Positions 17,414-26,343 of a stretch of DNA of 64,000 nucleotides are shown piece after piece; position 1 is the stretch's first letter; each line of letters begins with the position of its first letter. The DNA lies in assembly GCF_011926545.1 (NCBI RefSeq), contig NZ_JAATIT010000003.1, positions 124,001 to 188,000 of the forward strand. Reading direction: 5' to 3'. Source of the stretch: Sphingopyxis italica. GTDB lineage: Bacteria > Pseudomonadota > Alphaproteobacteria > Sphingomonadales > Sphingomonadaceae. The position numbers were made by a program, and so were the translations under genes. The notes beneath the pieces were generated by a model. It made no database searches. It saw nothing but the letters and a program-made list of their open reading frames with translations, and was not told where the DNA came from.

Positions 17414-17932
17414 TCAGCCGCCTTGGAGCAATCGCGCGATATAGGCGTGAATATCCGCGGGCCATTCGGCGATCGACGCGGCAAAGCCCGCATCGTCGTC
17501 GCGGTAGAGCGCGCGCAGCGCCTCCTCATAACCCGGGCGGTCGCCGCCGACATGGCTCATGAAATGATAGACCGCGTCGCGGCGCTGCTTCGCGTCGGGT
17601 TCGCCCTTGCTCGCGGCCTCGACCAGCCGCCGCAGCGCCGCCGATGCGCCGCCCGGCTGCGCGGCGAGCCAGTCCCAATGCCGCGGCAACAGCGTGACTT
17701 CGCGCGCCTTGACGCCCAGCCGCGGGCGCCCGGCCGACGGCGCGGGCGCCGCCTTCGCCGCATCCCAGTAGTCGAGGTCGGTCAATCGTCCCGTGGCGTC
17801 GTCGAACACGAGGATCGCCCCGAGATCGGCGGGATAGCGGTCCTCGAGCGTACGGGTGACGGCTTCGCGGCTGCCTGCGGCAAGCTGCATATCGCCGAAA
17901 AAGGCGGTGACGGTGTCATGATCGTGGGTCAT
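17414..17932 (-). CDS. DUF2239 family protein
   Basis: A 172-residue cytoplasmic protein of the DUF2239 family. Typical features are an N-terminal TVTAFFGDMQLAAGS, GAILVFDDATGRLTDLD, a central GRPRLGVKAREVTLLPRHWDWL block and DAVYHFMSHVGGDRPGYEEALRAL. The function is unknown; the last region recalls DUF2239 members encoded near regulators and stress genes. The start chosen is ATG 17932; an ATG three codons upstream (17941) is possible. A repeated TTTTACCCGG sequence overlaps the likely promoter. Confidence 0.85.
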   Translation of the reverse strand: MTHDHDTVTAFFGDMQLAAGSREAVTRTLEDRYPADLGAILVFDDATGRLTDLDYWDAAKAAPAPSAGRPRLGVKAREVTLLPRHWDWLAAQPGGASAALRRLVEAASKGEPDAKQRRDAVYHFMSHVGGDRPGYEEALRALYRDDDAGFAASIAEWPADIHAYIARLLQGG

Positions 17933-17941
17933 GCCGCCCAT

Positions 17942-17985
17942 TTATACCCGGGTAAAACTTGCGTCAATATCATCCGGGTAAAATT
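17942..17985 (-). promoter_or_regulatory. Promoter-operator candidate of the DUF2239 gene
   Basis: On the minus strand two copies of TTTTACCCGG lie 27 bases apart; the nearer one is part of the palindrome TACCCGGGTA. TTGACG followed 15 bases later by TATAAA resembles a -35/-10 pair, and the palindrome lies between them. A repressor bound there would block the promoter. Spacing is shorter than ideal, so this is tentative. Confidence 0.45.
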
Positions 17986-18616
17986 ATCGCGCGTCGAACG
18001 CCCCCGCCACCAGCTTGGCGAAGGCGTCGGCGCGGTGGCTGATCGCATGCTTCTCCGCGGGATCGATTTCGGCGTAGGTCAACATCTTGCCGGCCGGAAC
18101 GAAGACGGGATCGTAGCCGAAGCCGAGCTTGCCGCGCGGCGGCCAGGTCAGCTTCCCTTCCGCCCTGCCCTCGAAAACCTCGGCATGGCCGTCGGGCCAG
18201 GCGAGCGCGAGGGTGCAGACGAAGCAGGCGCTGCGATCGACGCCCGGCCCCTGTCCGGCGAGCAGGCCTTCGACCTTACCCATCGCCAGATACCAGTCGC
18301 GGCCCGGTTCGCCCTCGAACCATTGACGTTCGGCCCAGTCGGCGGTGTAGACCCCCGGCCGTCCGCCGAGCGCCGCCACCTCGAGACCGCTGTCGTCGGC
18401 GAGCGCGGGGAGCCCCGCCGCCGACGCGCTCGCATGCGCCTTCAGCAGCGCGTTGTCGCGAAAACTCGTCCCCGTCTCCTCGGGCTCTGGCAGCCCCAGA
18501 TCGCCCGCCGACACGGGATCGATCCCGAACGGTTCGAGCAGCGCACGAATCTCGCGCACCTTGCCTGCATTGTGGCTGGCGATGACGAGCTTGCCGGGCG
18601 CGAGCTTGCGCGTCAT
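17984..18616 (-). CDS. rdgB: dITP/XTP pyrophosphatase
   Basis: A 210-residue Ham1/RdgB enzyme that hydrolyses non-canonical purine triphosphates (dITP, XTP) to monophosphates, keeping them out of DNA. Visible motifs are [14 protein letters not shown], the substrate-binding [23 protein letters not shown], and the C-terminal [10 protein letters not shown] and [13 protein letters not shown]. The ATG overlaps the rph stop (TGATG), so rph-rdgB is translationally coupled, a common arrangement. Confidence 0.96.
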   Translation of the reverse strand: MTRKLAPGKLVIASHNAGKVREIRALLEPFGIDPVSAGDLGLPEPEETGTSFRDNALLKAHASASAAGLPALADDSGLEVAALGGRPGVYTADWAERQWFEGEPGRDWYLAMGKVEGLLAGQGPGVDRSACFVCTLALAWPDGHAEVFEGRAEGKLTWPPRGKLGFGYDPVFVPAGKMLTYAEIDPAEKHAISHRADAFAKLVAGAFDAR

Positions 18617-19344
18617 CAGCGCGCCGTCGCCCTGCCCGTCGCGACGTCCTGCGCCGCGAAAATCTCGCCGCAACCGATGCGCGCGAGGCGGAGCAGGCGG
18701 AGCAGGCCTTCCTCGTCATAGGTCGCACCCTCGGCGCTCGCCTGCACCTCGACGATCTGGCCCTTGCCGGTCAGCACGAAATTGCCGTCGGCTTCGGCGA
18801 CCGAATCCTCATCATAGTCGAGGTCGAGCACCGGCGTGCCCTTGTAGATGCCGCACGAAATCGCGCCAACCTTGTCCTCGATCGGGTCCTCGGCGATGGT
18901 CTTTGCGGCGAGCAGCTTGTCGACCGCGAGCCGCATCGCGACCCACGCGCCCGAGATCGAGGCGGTGCGCGTGCCGCCGTCGGCCTGGATCACGTCGCAG
19001 TCGATGACGATCTGGCGTTCGCCGAGCTTCTTCATATCGACGACGGCGCGCAAGCTACGCCCGATAAGCCGCTGAATTTCCTGCGTGCGGCCCGACTGCT
19101 TACCCTTCGCCGCTTCGCGGCTGCCGCGCGTGTGCGTCGCGCGGGGCAGCATGCCATATTCGGCGGTCACCCAGCCCGCGCCCTTGCCGCGCATCCACGA
19201 CGGCACCTTCTCGTCGACGCTGGCGGTTACCAGAACCTTGGTGTTGCCAAAGCTGACGAGGACGCTGCCCTCGGCGTGAATGGTGAACTGGGTTTCGAGT
19301 CCGATGGGACGCATCTGATCGGGCGCGCGGCCGGAGGGGCGCAT
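18616..19344 (-). CDS. rph: Ribonuclease PH
   Basis: A 242-residue phosphorolytic 3'-5' exoribonuclease that trims tRNA 3' ends. The sequence starts [15 protein letters not shown] and contains [44 protein letters not shown], and the phosphate/catalytic region [16 protein letters not shown]. Full length; no truncation of the C-terminus as seen in some E. coli strains. AAAGGA precedes the start. The dienelactone hydrolase gene lies 48 bases upstream in the same direction. Confidence 0.97.
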   Translation of the reverse strand: MRPSGRAPDQMRPIGLETQFTIHAEGSVLVSFGNTKVLVTASVDEKVPSWMRGKGAGWVTAEYGMLPRATHTRGSREAAKGKQSGRTQEIQRLIGRSLRAVVDMKKLGERQIVIDCDVIQADGGTRTASISGAWVAMRLAVDKLLAAKTIAEDPIEDKVGAISCGIYKGTPVLDLDYDEDSVAEADGNFVLTGKGQIVEVQASAEGATYDEEGLLRLLRLARIGCGEIFAAQDVATGRATAR

Positions 19345-19392
19345 AAACTATCCTTTCGATTGGTGATTGCGGTGGCCCTTAGGCCGCCGACC

Positions 19393-20193
19393 TCATTCGC
19401 TCAACCGCATCTTGAAGAATTCGAGGATTTCGTCGCGCGCCCGAACCGTCGGCTGCCCCGCCTCGTCGATCAGGTGGATGGTGACGACGCTGTGCGGGTT
19501 CTTCATCGGGCTGTCCGGGTTCGCCGCGCTGTCGGGCAGCACCTTGCCGATGAAGCGGTCCCCCAACGCGTCCTCATAGGCCGCGAAACGCGCCGCCCGG
19601 CAATATTTGTCGCCCTCGAAGCGATAGGCGAGCACGGTCAGGTCCTCGGCCTCCATCCGCGCTTTGACCGCTGCAAGTTCATCCGGCGCGATGTGCAGGC
19701 CCGCCGCGTCGTTCAGCGGCAACGACGGCTGTGCCAGCACCGGCGCGATCACCGCGGGTTCGAGCATCATCGACAATGCGAAATTGCCGGTGAAACACAT
19801 GCCGATCGCGCCGACGCCCCTGCCGCCGCATTCCTTGTGCGCCTGTGCCGCCAGCGCGCGCAGCCACCGCGTCGCGGGCGAGCTTTCATTGGACTGGAAG
19901 GCCCGAAACTGGCGGCTGATGCAGCCGCCGATCATCGTGAACAACATGCGAGGCGCTCGCGGCACCGCGCCGTCCTTGCCGAAGATATGCGGCATATAGA
20001 CGGTGAAACCCGCATCAGCGACCCAGCGGGCGAAGCGTGCGACGTGCGGGCTGATGCCGGGCATTTCGGTCATCACGATCACCGCGGGGCCGCTACCCAT
20101 CGTATAGACGCGATGCTTGCGGCCGAGCAGCGCGATCTCGCGATGGTCGAAATCACTCAGCGGATCGTCGCGATCGAGTGGCGGTATCGTCAT
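19393..20193 (-). CDS. Dienelactone hydrolase family protein
   Basis: A 266-residue alpha/beta-hydrolase of the dienelactone hydrolase family. The nucleophile is a cysteine in GMCFTGNFAL, and candidates for aspartate and histidine follow in RFEGDKYC and VVTIHLIDE. The substrate is unknown; no aromatic-degradation genes are nearby, so a role in ring-cleavage pathways is not supported. A GGGGAG sequence 7 bases before the ATG fixes the start. It is divergent from hrcA and heads the leftward rph-rdgB run. Confidence 0.88.
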   Translation of the reverse strand: MTIPPLDRDDPLSDFDHREIALLGRKHRVYTMGSGPAVIVMTEMPGISPHVARFARWVADAGFTVYMPHIFGKDGAVPRAPRMLFTMIGGCISRQFRAFQSNESSPATRWLRALAAQAHKECGGRGVGAIGMCFTGNFALSMMLEPAVIAPVLAQPSLPLNDAAGLHIAPDELAAVKARMEAEDLTVLAYRFEGDKYCRAARFAAYEDALGDRFIGKVLPDSAANPDSPMKNPHSVVTIHLIDEAGQPTVRARDEILEFFKMRLSE

Positions 20194-20283
20194 GATTTTC
20201 TCCCCGCGCGGAAGCTAACGCGACTTGCGCGCACTGGCCAGCAAAGCTTGCCCCTTCCCCGCACCATCCCTAAATCCCCCCTT

Positions 20284-21327
20284 ATGACCACACCGCCGAT
20301 CATCGAACTCACCACGCGCGCGCGCGACGTGTTCCGGCTGGTCGTCGATGCCTATCTGGAAACCGGGCAGCCCGTCGGCTCGCGCACGCTGTCGAAGCTC
20401 GCAGCGCTCAACCTTTCACCCGCCTCGATCCGCAACGTGATGCAGGATCTCGAAGAATATGGCCTGCTCTCCAGCCCGCACACCAGCGCCGGCCGCCTGC
20501 CGACCGAGCAGGGCCTGCGCCTCTTCGTCGACGGGATGATGCAGGTCGCCGAACCTTCGGCCGAGGACCGCGCGCAGATCGAGGCGAGCCTGTCCGAAGG
20601 CGGCCCGATCGAAAGCGCGCTGGCGCAGGCGACCTCGGCGCTGTCGGGGCTGTCGGCGTGCGCGGGCCTCGTGCTCGTTCCCAAGCATGAGCGCGTGCTC
20701 AAACAGCTCGCCTTCGTGCCGCTGTCGGCGAACCAGTCGCTCGTCGTGCTCGTCGCGGGCGACGGCGCGGTCGAGAATCGCGTGATCGACATTCCCGCCG
20801 GGCTCAACCCGTCGGCGCTGGTCGAGGCGGGCAATTATATCTCGGCGACGCTGTCGGGCCTGACGCTGACTGAAGCGATGGCGCGGGTGCGCCGCGAGAT
20901 CGAGGCCGAGCGGATCGCGATCGACCGCGCCGCGCAGGACCTTGTCAGCCGCGGGCTCGCAATCTGGTCGTCGGACGGCGCCGACCGGCCGGTGCTGATC
21001 GTGCGCGGGCAGGCGAATTTGCTCGACGAGAGCGCGGTCGGCGACCTCGACCGTGTGCGCCAGCTTCTCGACGAGCTCGAAACCAAGCAGGACATCGCGG
21101 GGTTGCTCGACAGCGCGCGCGAGGGCGCCGCCACCCGCATTTTCATCGGCTCGGAAAATAAATTATTCTCGCTTTCGGGCTCGTCCGTGATAGCGGCGCC
21201 CTATCGCGGATCGGACGGGCGCGTCGTCGGCGTGGTCGGCGTGATCGGCCCGACGCGCTTGAACTATGCCCGCATCGTTCCCATGGTGGATTTCACCGCA
21301 CAATCGCTCTCCAGACTGATACGATAG
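20284..21327 (+). CDS. hrcA: Heat-inducible transcription repressor HrcA
   Basis: A 347-residue repressor of class I heat-shock genes, which normally binds CIRCE operators with help from GroEL. The N-terminal winged helix is clear (YLETGQPVGSRTLSK, SPASIRNVMQDLEEYGLLSSPHTSAGRLPTE truncated here to its key pattern), followed by the GAF-like dimerisation region ending NYARIVPMVDFTAQSLSRL. The start is ATG 20284; no ribosome-binding site is obvious. No CIRCE sequence was seen before the gene. grpE follows after 4 bases. Confidence 0.96.
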   Translation: MTTPPIIELTTRARDVFRLVVDAYLETGQPVGSRTLSKLAALNLSPASIRNVMQDLEEYGLLSSPHTSAGRLPTEQGLRLFVDGMMQVAEPSAEDRAQIEASLSEGGPIESALAQATSALSGLSACAGLVLVPKHERVLKQLAFVPLSANQSLVVLVAGDGAVENRVIDIPAGLNPSALVEAGNYISATLSGLTLTEAMARVRREIEAERIAIDRAAQDLVSRGLAIWSSDGADRPVLIVRGQANLLDESAVGDLDRVRQLLDELETKQDIAGLLDSAREGAATRIFIGSENKLFSLSGSSVIAAPYRGSDGRVVGVVGVIGPTRLNYARIVPMVDFTAQSLSRLIR

Positions 21328-21331
21328 GTTT

Positions 21332-21877
21332 ATGACGAACATCGAAAATGACACCCCGGTCGACGACGGCCAGGCTACCGAAACCGCCGAGACGGCCGCA
21401 CCCGAAGGCGCGAACGACGAAGTCGCGCAGCTCGCCGAACAGATCGCCGCGCTTCAGCAGGATCTGCTCTATGCGCGCGCCGAGACGCAGAATGTCACGC
21501 GCCGCAAGGACAAGGAAATCGCCGACGCGCACGCCTATGCGTCGACCAAATTCGCGCGCGACATATTGTCGGTCGCCGACAATCTTGGCCGCGCGCTCGC
21601 CGCCTTGAGCGACGAACAGCGCGCCGACGAAGGCATCAAGCCGCTGATCACCGGCCTCGAAGCGACCGAGCGTGAATTGCTCAGCGTCTTCGAACGCAAC
21701 GGCATCACGCGCATCGCCGCGATCGGCCTGCCGCTCGACCCGAACCAGCACCAGGCGATGCTCGAAATCCCGAGCGACAAGACGCCCGGCACGATCGTGC
21801 AGGAAATGCAGGCGGGCTATATGATGAAGGACCGGCTGCTGCGCCCCGCGATGGTGGGCGTGGCGAAGGCGGGGTAA
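21332..21877 (+). CDS. grpE: Nucleotide exchange factor GrpE
   Basis: A 181-residue cochaperone that releases ADP from DnaK. An acidic N-terminus is followed by a long coiled-coil helix (QLAEQIAALQQDLLYARAE), the conserved KFARDILSVADNL region and the C-terminal beta-domain with HQAMLEI and GYMMKDRLLRPAMVGVAK. A GATAGG ribosome-binding site lies within the hrcA stop region, indicating an hrcA-grpE operon, the usual alphaproteobacterial order. Confidence 0.97.
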   Translation: MTNIENDTPVDDGQATETAETAAPEGANDEVAQLAEQIAALQQDLLYARAETQNVTRRKDKEIADAHAYASTKFARDILSVADNLGRALAALSDEQRADEGIKPLITGLEATERELLSVFERNGITRIAAIGLPLDPNQHQAMLEIPSDKTPGTIVQEMQAGYMMKDRLLRPAMVGVAKAG

Positions 21878-21884
21878 CGCAAAC

Positions 21885-22038
21885 CTCCCCTCCCTTTACG
21901 GGAGGGGATAAAGGGGTGGGTGCGCGGCGCGTCTGCGCCGCAAAAGACTCGTGATATTCGCGGGTGGGAGCAACGTATTCTTTTCGCGCACAAGTGCGCG
22001 CAACCCCACCCCAACCCCTCCCGCAAGGGGAGGGGCTT
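21885..22038. repeat. Palindromic intergenic element (CCCCTCCC type)
   Basis: Between convergent grpE and def. It begins with the hairpin TCCCCTCCC/GGGAGGGGA and ends with CTCCCGCAAGGGGAGGGG; larger blocks (GGGGTGGG, CCCCACCCC) also pair. The first hairpin could act as a terminator for grpE. A related element lies at 23671-23822. Confidence 0.7.
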
Positions 22039-22041
22039 AAA

Positions 22042-22575
22042 TCACGCCGCCTTGCGCAGCTTCGCGAGCTTCTTCAGCACCATCTCGCGCTTCAGCCGCG
22101 ACAGATGGTCGATGAACAATATGCCCTCCAGATGGTCGTGCTCGTGCTGGATGCACGTCGCCATCAGGCCTGTCATGCGTTCCTGATGATGCTTGCCGTC
22201 GGCATCTTGCCAGTCGACGGTAACCTCGGCGGGGCGCGTGACATCGGCATATTGTTCGGGGACCGACAGGCAGCCCTCCTGATAGACGCTATGCTCCTCG
22301 CTCTCGTCCGAAAAGACGGGGTTGATGAACACGCGCGGCTCGCGGATCACCTTCTTGCCCTCTTCGTCATCGGGACCGGGTTCCTGCAGGTCGATGACGA
22401 GAATGCGCTTCGCCACCCCGACCTGGATCGCGGCAAGCCCGATGCCGGGCGCGTCGTACATCGTCTCGAACATGTCGGCGACCAGCGTCTTCAACTCGGC
22501 GTCGAACTTTTCGACGGGCTTCGAAATGACGCGCAGCCGAGGATCCGGGGTCTCTATGATGGGTAGGATGGCCAT
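22042..22575 (-). CDS. def: Peptide deformylase
   Basis: A 177-residue metalloenzyme that removes the formyl group from new proteins. All three motifs are present: GIGLAAIQ (44-51), EGCLSVP (100-106, metal ligand Cys102) and HEHDH (His144, Glu145, His148). ATG 22575 gives MAILPIIETPDPRL, the normal family start; the frame is open further upstream. It is the last gene of a recR-lipoprotein-def leftward run, and fmt, encoding the opposite step of the formyl cycle, lies nearby on the other strand. Confidence 0.97.
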   Translation of the reverse strand: MAILPIIETPDPRLRVISKPVEKFDAELKTLVADMFETMYDAPGIGLAAIQVGVAKRILVIDLQEPGPDDEEGKKVIREPRVFINPVFSDESEEHSVYQEGCLSVPEQYADVTRPAEVTVDWQDADGKHHQERMTGLMATCIQHEHDHLEGILFIDHLSRLKREMVLKKLAKLRKAA

Positions 22576-22615
22576 TGGTGCGAGGTATGATCGCGGGGGC
22601 GTTGGGTCAAGGGGC

Positions 22616-23029
22616 CTATCGTTTTCCGCATTCAATCGCCAACTCGTCACGCTGGATCATATATCCGCCGCCCAAACAGCCGGGCTCACGACATTCCATG
22701 AGAGCAAAATCATCATAACTTTTTAGGTCTCTACGCCCCGGCATAATTGATCGACCATCCGCGCGTTCGAGCCTCAACTCCACTATCCGTTTGTCAAAAC
22801 GATCGGGATGTCTCAACTCGTCACCCTGTCCGCCCGCATCGAAATCGGCTGTATCGAAGACCGGCATCCGGGAATATGAGCGCCGCCAACCATCTAGGGC
22901 GCCGACACAGCGATGGCGTTGAAGAGCCGTCTCGATCTTCGCAACCTCATCATCCGTAGGTTTGAAATCACTTGATGAGAAACATGCTGAGCAGGAGAGT
23001 AAAGCCGCAATGCCGATGAAATTTTTCAT
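22616..23029 (-). CDS. Small uncharacterised lipoprotein
   Basis: A 137-residue protein whose N-terminus MKNFIGIAALLSCSACF is a lipoprotein-type signal peptide, with the probable lipidated cysteine at residue 13 or 16. The mature part has four more cysteines and many charged residues; no family was recognised. ATG 23029 is preceded by AGGGA, and an ATG five codons upstream is less likely. It starts 11 bases after the recR stop, suggesting cotranscription. It is visibly AT-richer than its neighbours. Confidence 0.65.
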   Translation of the reverse strand: MKNFIGIAALLSCSACFSSSDFKPTDDEVAKIETALQRHRCVGALDGWRRSYSRMPVFDTADFDAGGQGDELRHPDRFDKRIVELRLERADGRSIMPGRRDLKSYDDFALMECREPGCLGGGYMIQRDELAIECGKR

Positions 23030-23040
23030 GTCGATCCCTG

Positions 23041-23637
23041 TCATACCACCGGCCGCCGCGCCCTGAGCGCCTGCGCCAGCGTCCCCTCATCCAGATAATC
23101 GAGCTCGCCGCCCACCGGCAAACCGTGCGCGAGCTGCGTCAGTCGTACCGGATAACCCTCCAGCCGCTCGGCGAGATAATGCGCGGTCGTTTGCCCCTCC
23201 AGCGTCGCATTCATCGCCAGCACGACCTCGTCGATCCCGCCCGCCGCGACGCGGGCCACCAACGCATCGATGCTGAGGTCCTGCGGCCGCACACCCTCCA
23301 GCGCCGACAGCCGGCCACCGAGCACATGATATTTGCCGGGAAAGAGCCGCGACTTGTCGAGCGCCCAGAGGTCGGAGACTTCCTCGACGACGCACAGGCT
23401 GCGCGCATCGCGGCGCGGGTCGGCGCAGATCGCGCAGGGATCGTGCGTGTCGATATTGCCGCAGATCGTGCAGGTGACGAGCCGTTCGGACACCGTCTGG
23501 AGCGCCGCGAGCAGCGGCGCGAAGCTGCTCTCGCGCTTCTTCATCAGGTGCAGCACCGCGCGCCGTGCCGAACGCGGCCCGAGCCCCGGCAGGCGGGCGA
23601 GTTGCTGGACGAGGGCTTCGATTTCGATGGAGGCCAT
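23041..23637 (-). CDS. recR: Recombination mediator protein RecR
   Basis: A 198-residue protein of the RecFOR pathway, which loads RecA on gapped DNA. It has the helix-hairpin-helix [19 protein letters not shown], a four-cysteine zinc finger (Cys56, 59, 68 and 71), and the Toprim domain with [13 protein letters not shown] and the acidic pair region [19 protein letters not shown] cut here to key residues E and N. The start used is ATG 23637; ATG three codons upstream is possible. The usual partner (dnaX and YbaB) is not present here. Confidence 0.96.
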   Translation of the reverse strand: MASIEIEALVQQLARLPGLGPRSARRAVLHLMKKRESSFAPLLAALQTVSERLVTCTICGNIDTHDPCAICADPRRDARSLCVVEEVSDLWALDKSRLFPGKYHVLGGRLSALEGVRPQDLSIDALVARVAAGGIDEVVLAMNATLEGQTTAHYLAERLEGYPVRLTQLAHGLPVGGELDYLDEGTLAQALRARRPVV

Positions 23638-23670
23638 GCAGAGCACCTATCGCGCGACGCGAGCGCATAC

Positions 23671-23822
23671 AATCCTCTCCCCTTGCGGGAGAGGATGCCA
23701 AAGCTTGGCGCGAAGCGCCTAGCGGCGGCTGGAGAGGGGTTGCGACGGCGCGGCCCCCTCTCCCGCTGCGACTGGCGAGCAAGCTCGCAAGTCTCGCTGC
23801 CCTCTCCCGCAAGGGGAGAGGG
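23671..23822. repeat. Palindromic intergenic element (CTCTCCC type)
   Basis: Between the divergent recR and fmt genes. CTCCCCTTGCGGGAG at one end and CTCCCGCAAGGGGAG at the other are inverted copies, with paired GGAGAGGGG/CCCCTCTCCC blocks between. It shares its core with the element at 21885-22038; the two flank the def-lipoprotein-recR block. Confidence 0.75.
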
Positions 23823-23863
23823 ATACTTGCGCCCCGCCCGTTCCTCCGCCAAAGCCCGCACCC

Positions 23864-24784
23864 ATGCGCATCGCCTTCATGGGAACGCCGCCCTTCGCGG
23901 TGCCGACGCTCGCCGCGCTCCACGCGGCGGGGCACGACATCGTCGCCGTCTATAGCCAGCCCCCCCGCCCCGCGCAGCGCGGCAAGAAAGTGCAGAAGAG
24001 CCCGGTGCAGGTCTGGGCCGAGGAGCATGGCCTGCCCGTCCGCACCCCGCGGAGCCTGAAGACCGAAGAAGCGCAGGCCGAATTCGCGGCGCTCGACCTC
24101 GATGTCGCGGTGGTCGCGGCCTATGGCCTGATCCTGCCGCAAGCGGTGCTCGATGCGCCGCGCGAAGGCTGCCTCAACGTCCATGGCTCGATCCTGCCGC
24201 GCTGGCGCGGCGCGGCGCCGGTGCAGCGCGCGATCCTCGCGGGCGATGGCGAAACCGGCGTGACGATCATGCAGATGGACGCCGGGCTCGACACCGGCGC
24301 GATGCGGCTGATCGAAACCACGCCGGTGGGGCCCAAGAGCGCGGGCGTGCTGACCCACGAACTCGCCGAAATGGGCGCGCTGATGATGCGCCGCGTGCTG
24401 AGCGAACTCCACGCCTTTCCGCCGGTCCCGCAACCCGATGAGGGCGTGACCTATGCGGCAAAGATCGACAAGAGCGAGGCGCGGCTCGATTTCCTGACCA
24501 GCGCGGTGCAGGTCGAGCGGCAGATACGCGCGTTCAACCCCGTGCCGGGGGCCTTCTTCGAGATGGAGGGCGAACGCTACAAGATCCTCGCGGCCGAGGT
24601 TGTCCATCCCGCGGACACCGCCCCCGGCGCCGCGCCCGGCGTTGCGCTCGACGATGCCCTCGCCATCGCTTGCAACCCCGGCGCAATCCGCGCGGTGCGC
24701 GTCCAACGGGCGGGCAAACCGGCGATGGATGCGGCGGAGTTGCTGCGCGGGCGGGCAATCCCGGCAGGCACGCGGCTCGCATGA
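23864..24784 (+). CDS. fmt: Methionyl-tRNA formyltransferase
   Basis: A 306-residue enzyme that formylates initiator Met-tRNA using 10-formyl-tetrahydrofolate. The N-terminal Rossmann domain begins [16 protein letters not shown]; the catalytic block is [17 protein letters not shown], where HxSxLP is the folate and active-site signature, and DTGAM follows. The C-terminal domain contains [12 protein letters not shown]. Length is normal. It is divergent from recR and followed by truA in the same direction. Confidence 0.97.
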   Translation: MRIAFMGTPPFAVPTLAALHAAGHDIVAVYSQPPRPAQRGKKVQKSPVQVWAEEHGLPVRTPRSLKTEEAQAEFAALDLDVAVVAAYGLILPQAVLDAPREGCLNVHGSILPRWRGAAPVQRAILAGDGETGVTIMQMDAGLDTGAMRLIETTPVGPKSAGVLTHELAEMGALMMRRVLSELHAFPPVPQPDEGVTYAAKIDKSEARLDFLTSAVQVERQIRAFNPVPGAFFEMEGERYKILAAEVVHPADTAPGAAPGVALDDALAIACNPGAIRAVRVQRAGKPAMDAAELLRGRAIPAGTRLA

Positions 24785-24796
24785 CCCAGGTGTGCC

Positions 24797-24887
24797 CAAT
24801 AAATAGGGACAGTCCCTATTTTTCCACAACTGGTTGCAGCGGCATATGGACGCCTACGAAAAAAATAGGGACTGTCCCTATTTATTG
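24797..24887. repeat. Inverted pair of AAATAGGGAC palindromes, copies 2 and 3
   Basis: Two near-identical units (24797-24823 and 24859-24887), each itself a palindrome centred on GGGAC-N-GTCCC, are placed head to head around a 35-base spacer. The pair forms a larger cruciform-capable structure between fmt and truA. Copy 1 is at 16189-16219. Confidence 0.9.
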
Positions 24888-24902
24888 CCCGCCAACGTCG
24901 CA

Positions 24903-25643
24903 ATGACCCGCTTCGCTCTCACCATCGAATTTGACGGCCGTCCCTATATGGGCTGGCAGCGGCAGGCGCACGGCCCAAGCGTCCAGCAGACGATCGAGGA
25001 AGCGGTCCACCGCTTCACCGCCGAGACCGTGCAGGTGTTCAGCGCCGGGCGCACCGACGCCGGCGTCCATGCGATCGCGATGCGCGCGCATGTCGACATC
25101 GAAAAGCCGCTGACCCCATTCAAGCTGACCGAGGCGCTGAATGCGCAGCTCCGTCCCGCGCCGATCGCGATCGTCGGGTGCGAGATCGTCCCGGGCGACT
25201 GGCACGCGCGCTTCGCCTGCATCGGCCGTGCCTATGAATATCGCATCGTTAACCGCCGCGCGCCGCTGACCTGGGACAAGGGCCTGTCGTGGCAGGTCGC
25301 GCGGCCGCTCGACACCGACGCGATGCACGCCGCGGCGCAGCAGCTGATCGGCCTGCATGATTTCACGACCTTCCGATCGGCGCATTGCCAGTCGCAAAGC
25401 CCGGTGAAGACGCTCGACAAGCTCAGCGTCAGCCGCCACGGCGAGGAGGTCATCATCGACGCCGCGGCGCGCAGCTTCCTGCATCATCAGGTGCGCTCGA
25501 TGGTCGGATGTCTCGCGCTGGTCGGTTATGGCAAATGGTCGGCGCGCGATTTGAAGGGCGCGCTGGAGGCGGCGGACCGGAACGCGCTAGGGCTGAATGC
25601 CCCGCCCGACGGGCTGTATTTTGTGAGCGCAACTTACCCGTAG
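24903..25643 (+). CDS. truA: tRNA pseudouridine(38-40) synthase
   Basis: A 246-residue enzyme that makes pseudouridine at positions 38-40 of the tRNA anticodon arm. The catalytic aspartate is Asp52 in [11 protein letters not shown]; further family blocks are [23 protein letters not shown] and [13 protein letters not shown]. The ATG at 24903 gives [15 protein letters not shown], the family start; the open frame upstream runs through the repeat pair and is not coding. fmt-truA is a common alphaproteobacterial pair. Confidence 0.97.
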   Translation: MTRFALTIEFDGRPYMGWQRQAHGPSVQQTIEEAVHRFTAETVQVFSAGRTDAGVHAIAMRAHVDIEKPLTPFKLTEALNAQLRPAPIAIVGCEIVPGDWHARFACIGRAYEYRIVNRRAPLTWDKGLSWQVARPLDTDAMHAAAQQLIGLHDFTTFRSAHCQSQSPVKTLDKLSVSRHGEEVIIDAAARSFLHHQVRSMVGCLALVGYGKWSARDLKGALEAADRNALGLNAPPDGLYFVSATYP

Positions 25644-25658
25644 AATACCCCCACTCAT

Positions 25659-25742
25659 CGTGACCCCGGACTTGATCCGGGGTCCCGCTCCCTTTTTCGC
25701 CACCACGCAAAAAGCGGGATGCCGGATCAAGTCCGGCATGAC
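25659..25742. repeat. Double palindrome between truA and carD
   Basis: The hairpins CCCCGGACTTGATCCGGGG (25665-25683) and ATGCCGGATCAAGTCCGGCAT (25719-25739 region) are inverted relatives of each other, with inner GCGGGA/TCCCGC arms, so the whole block can fold into one long stem. It lies between convergent genes. Confidence 0.8.
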
Positions 25743-25763
25743 GAAAGAAACTGGCGGGCGAAC

Positions 25764-25794
25764 GAAAAAGGGCGGCCCTACCAGACCGCCCTTT
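25764..25794 (-). terminator. Terminator of the carD-like gene
   Basis: AAAGGGCGG (25767-25775) and CCGCCCTTT (25786-25794) form a 9-base-pair stem; on the minus strand a T-run follows directly. It lies 22 bases past the stop codon. Confidence 0.85.
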
Positions 25795-25815
25795 CCTTCA
25801 TCGCTGTGGACGCGA

Positions 25816-26343
25816 TTACACTTTTTCGGCGTAGTAGAGCGGCGCATGTTCGTTGAGGATCTGGAGGATCTTCGCCTGCGCGGTCTTTTCGTCGCTTTCT
25901 TCCATCGCGGCGAGTTCGCGCGCGAGGCGGCTCGACGCCGCTTCGAAGATTTGGCGCTCCGAATAGCTCTGCTCGGGCTGGTCGTCGGCGCGGAACAGGT
26001 CGCGCGTCACTTCGGCGATCGACACGAGGTCGCCCGAATTGATCTTCGCTTCATATTCCTGCGCGCGGCGCGACCACATGGTGCGCTTGACCTTCGGCTT
26101 GGTGGTCAGGACCTGCAGCGCTTCCTTCAGCGTCTTGTCCGACGACAGCTTGCGCATGCCGACGCCTTCGGCCTTGTTCGTCGGCACGCGAAGGGTCATC
26201 TTTTCCTTTTCGAAACGAAGAACATAGAGTTCCAGCTGCATGCCGGCGATTTCGGATTTTTGCAGCTCGATGACGCGCCCCACGCCATGTTTCGGGTAAA
26301 CGACATAATCACCGACTTCGAAAACGGGGGTGCTTGCGGACAT
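25816..26343 (-). CDS. CarD-family transcriptional regulator
   Basis: A 175-residue protein that should bind RNA polymerase beta subunit and stabilise open promoter complexes. The N-terminal RNA-polymerase-interacting Tudor-like domain is clear (FEVGDYVVYPKHGVGRVIEL and YVLRFEKEKMTLRVP), followed by the helical DNA-binding domain (KRTMWSRRAQEYEAKINSGDL, LARELAAMEE). Length fits alphaproteobacterial CdnL/CarD proteins. A strong terminator follows the gene. Upstream, a perfect minus-strand TATAAT lies about 200 bases before the start. Confidence 0.93.
   Translation of the reverse strand: MSASTPVFEVGDYVVYPKHGVGRVIELQKSEIAGMQLELYVLRFEKEKMTLRVPTNKAEGVGMRKLSSDKTLKEALQVLTTKPKVKRTMWSRRAQEYEAKINSGDLVSIAEVTRDLFRADDQPEQSYSERQIFEAASSRLARELAAMEESDEKTAQAKILQILNEHAPLYYAEKV

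Noticed and set aside
20200..20283. CIRCE operator before hrcA
   Set aside because: No TTAGCACTC/GAGTGCTAA pair was found; hrcA need not carry one.
19132..20283. Long in-frame extension upstream of hrcA
   Set aside because: It is antisense to rph and the dienelactone hydrolase; HrcA homology starts at 20284.
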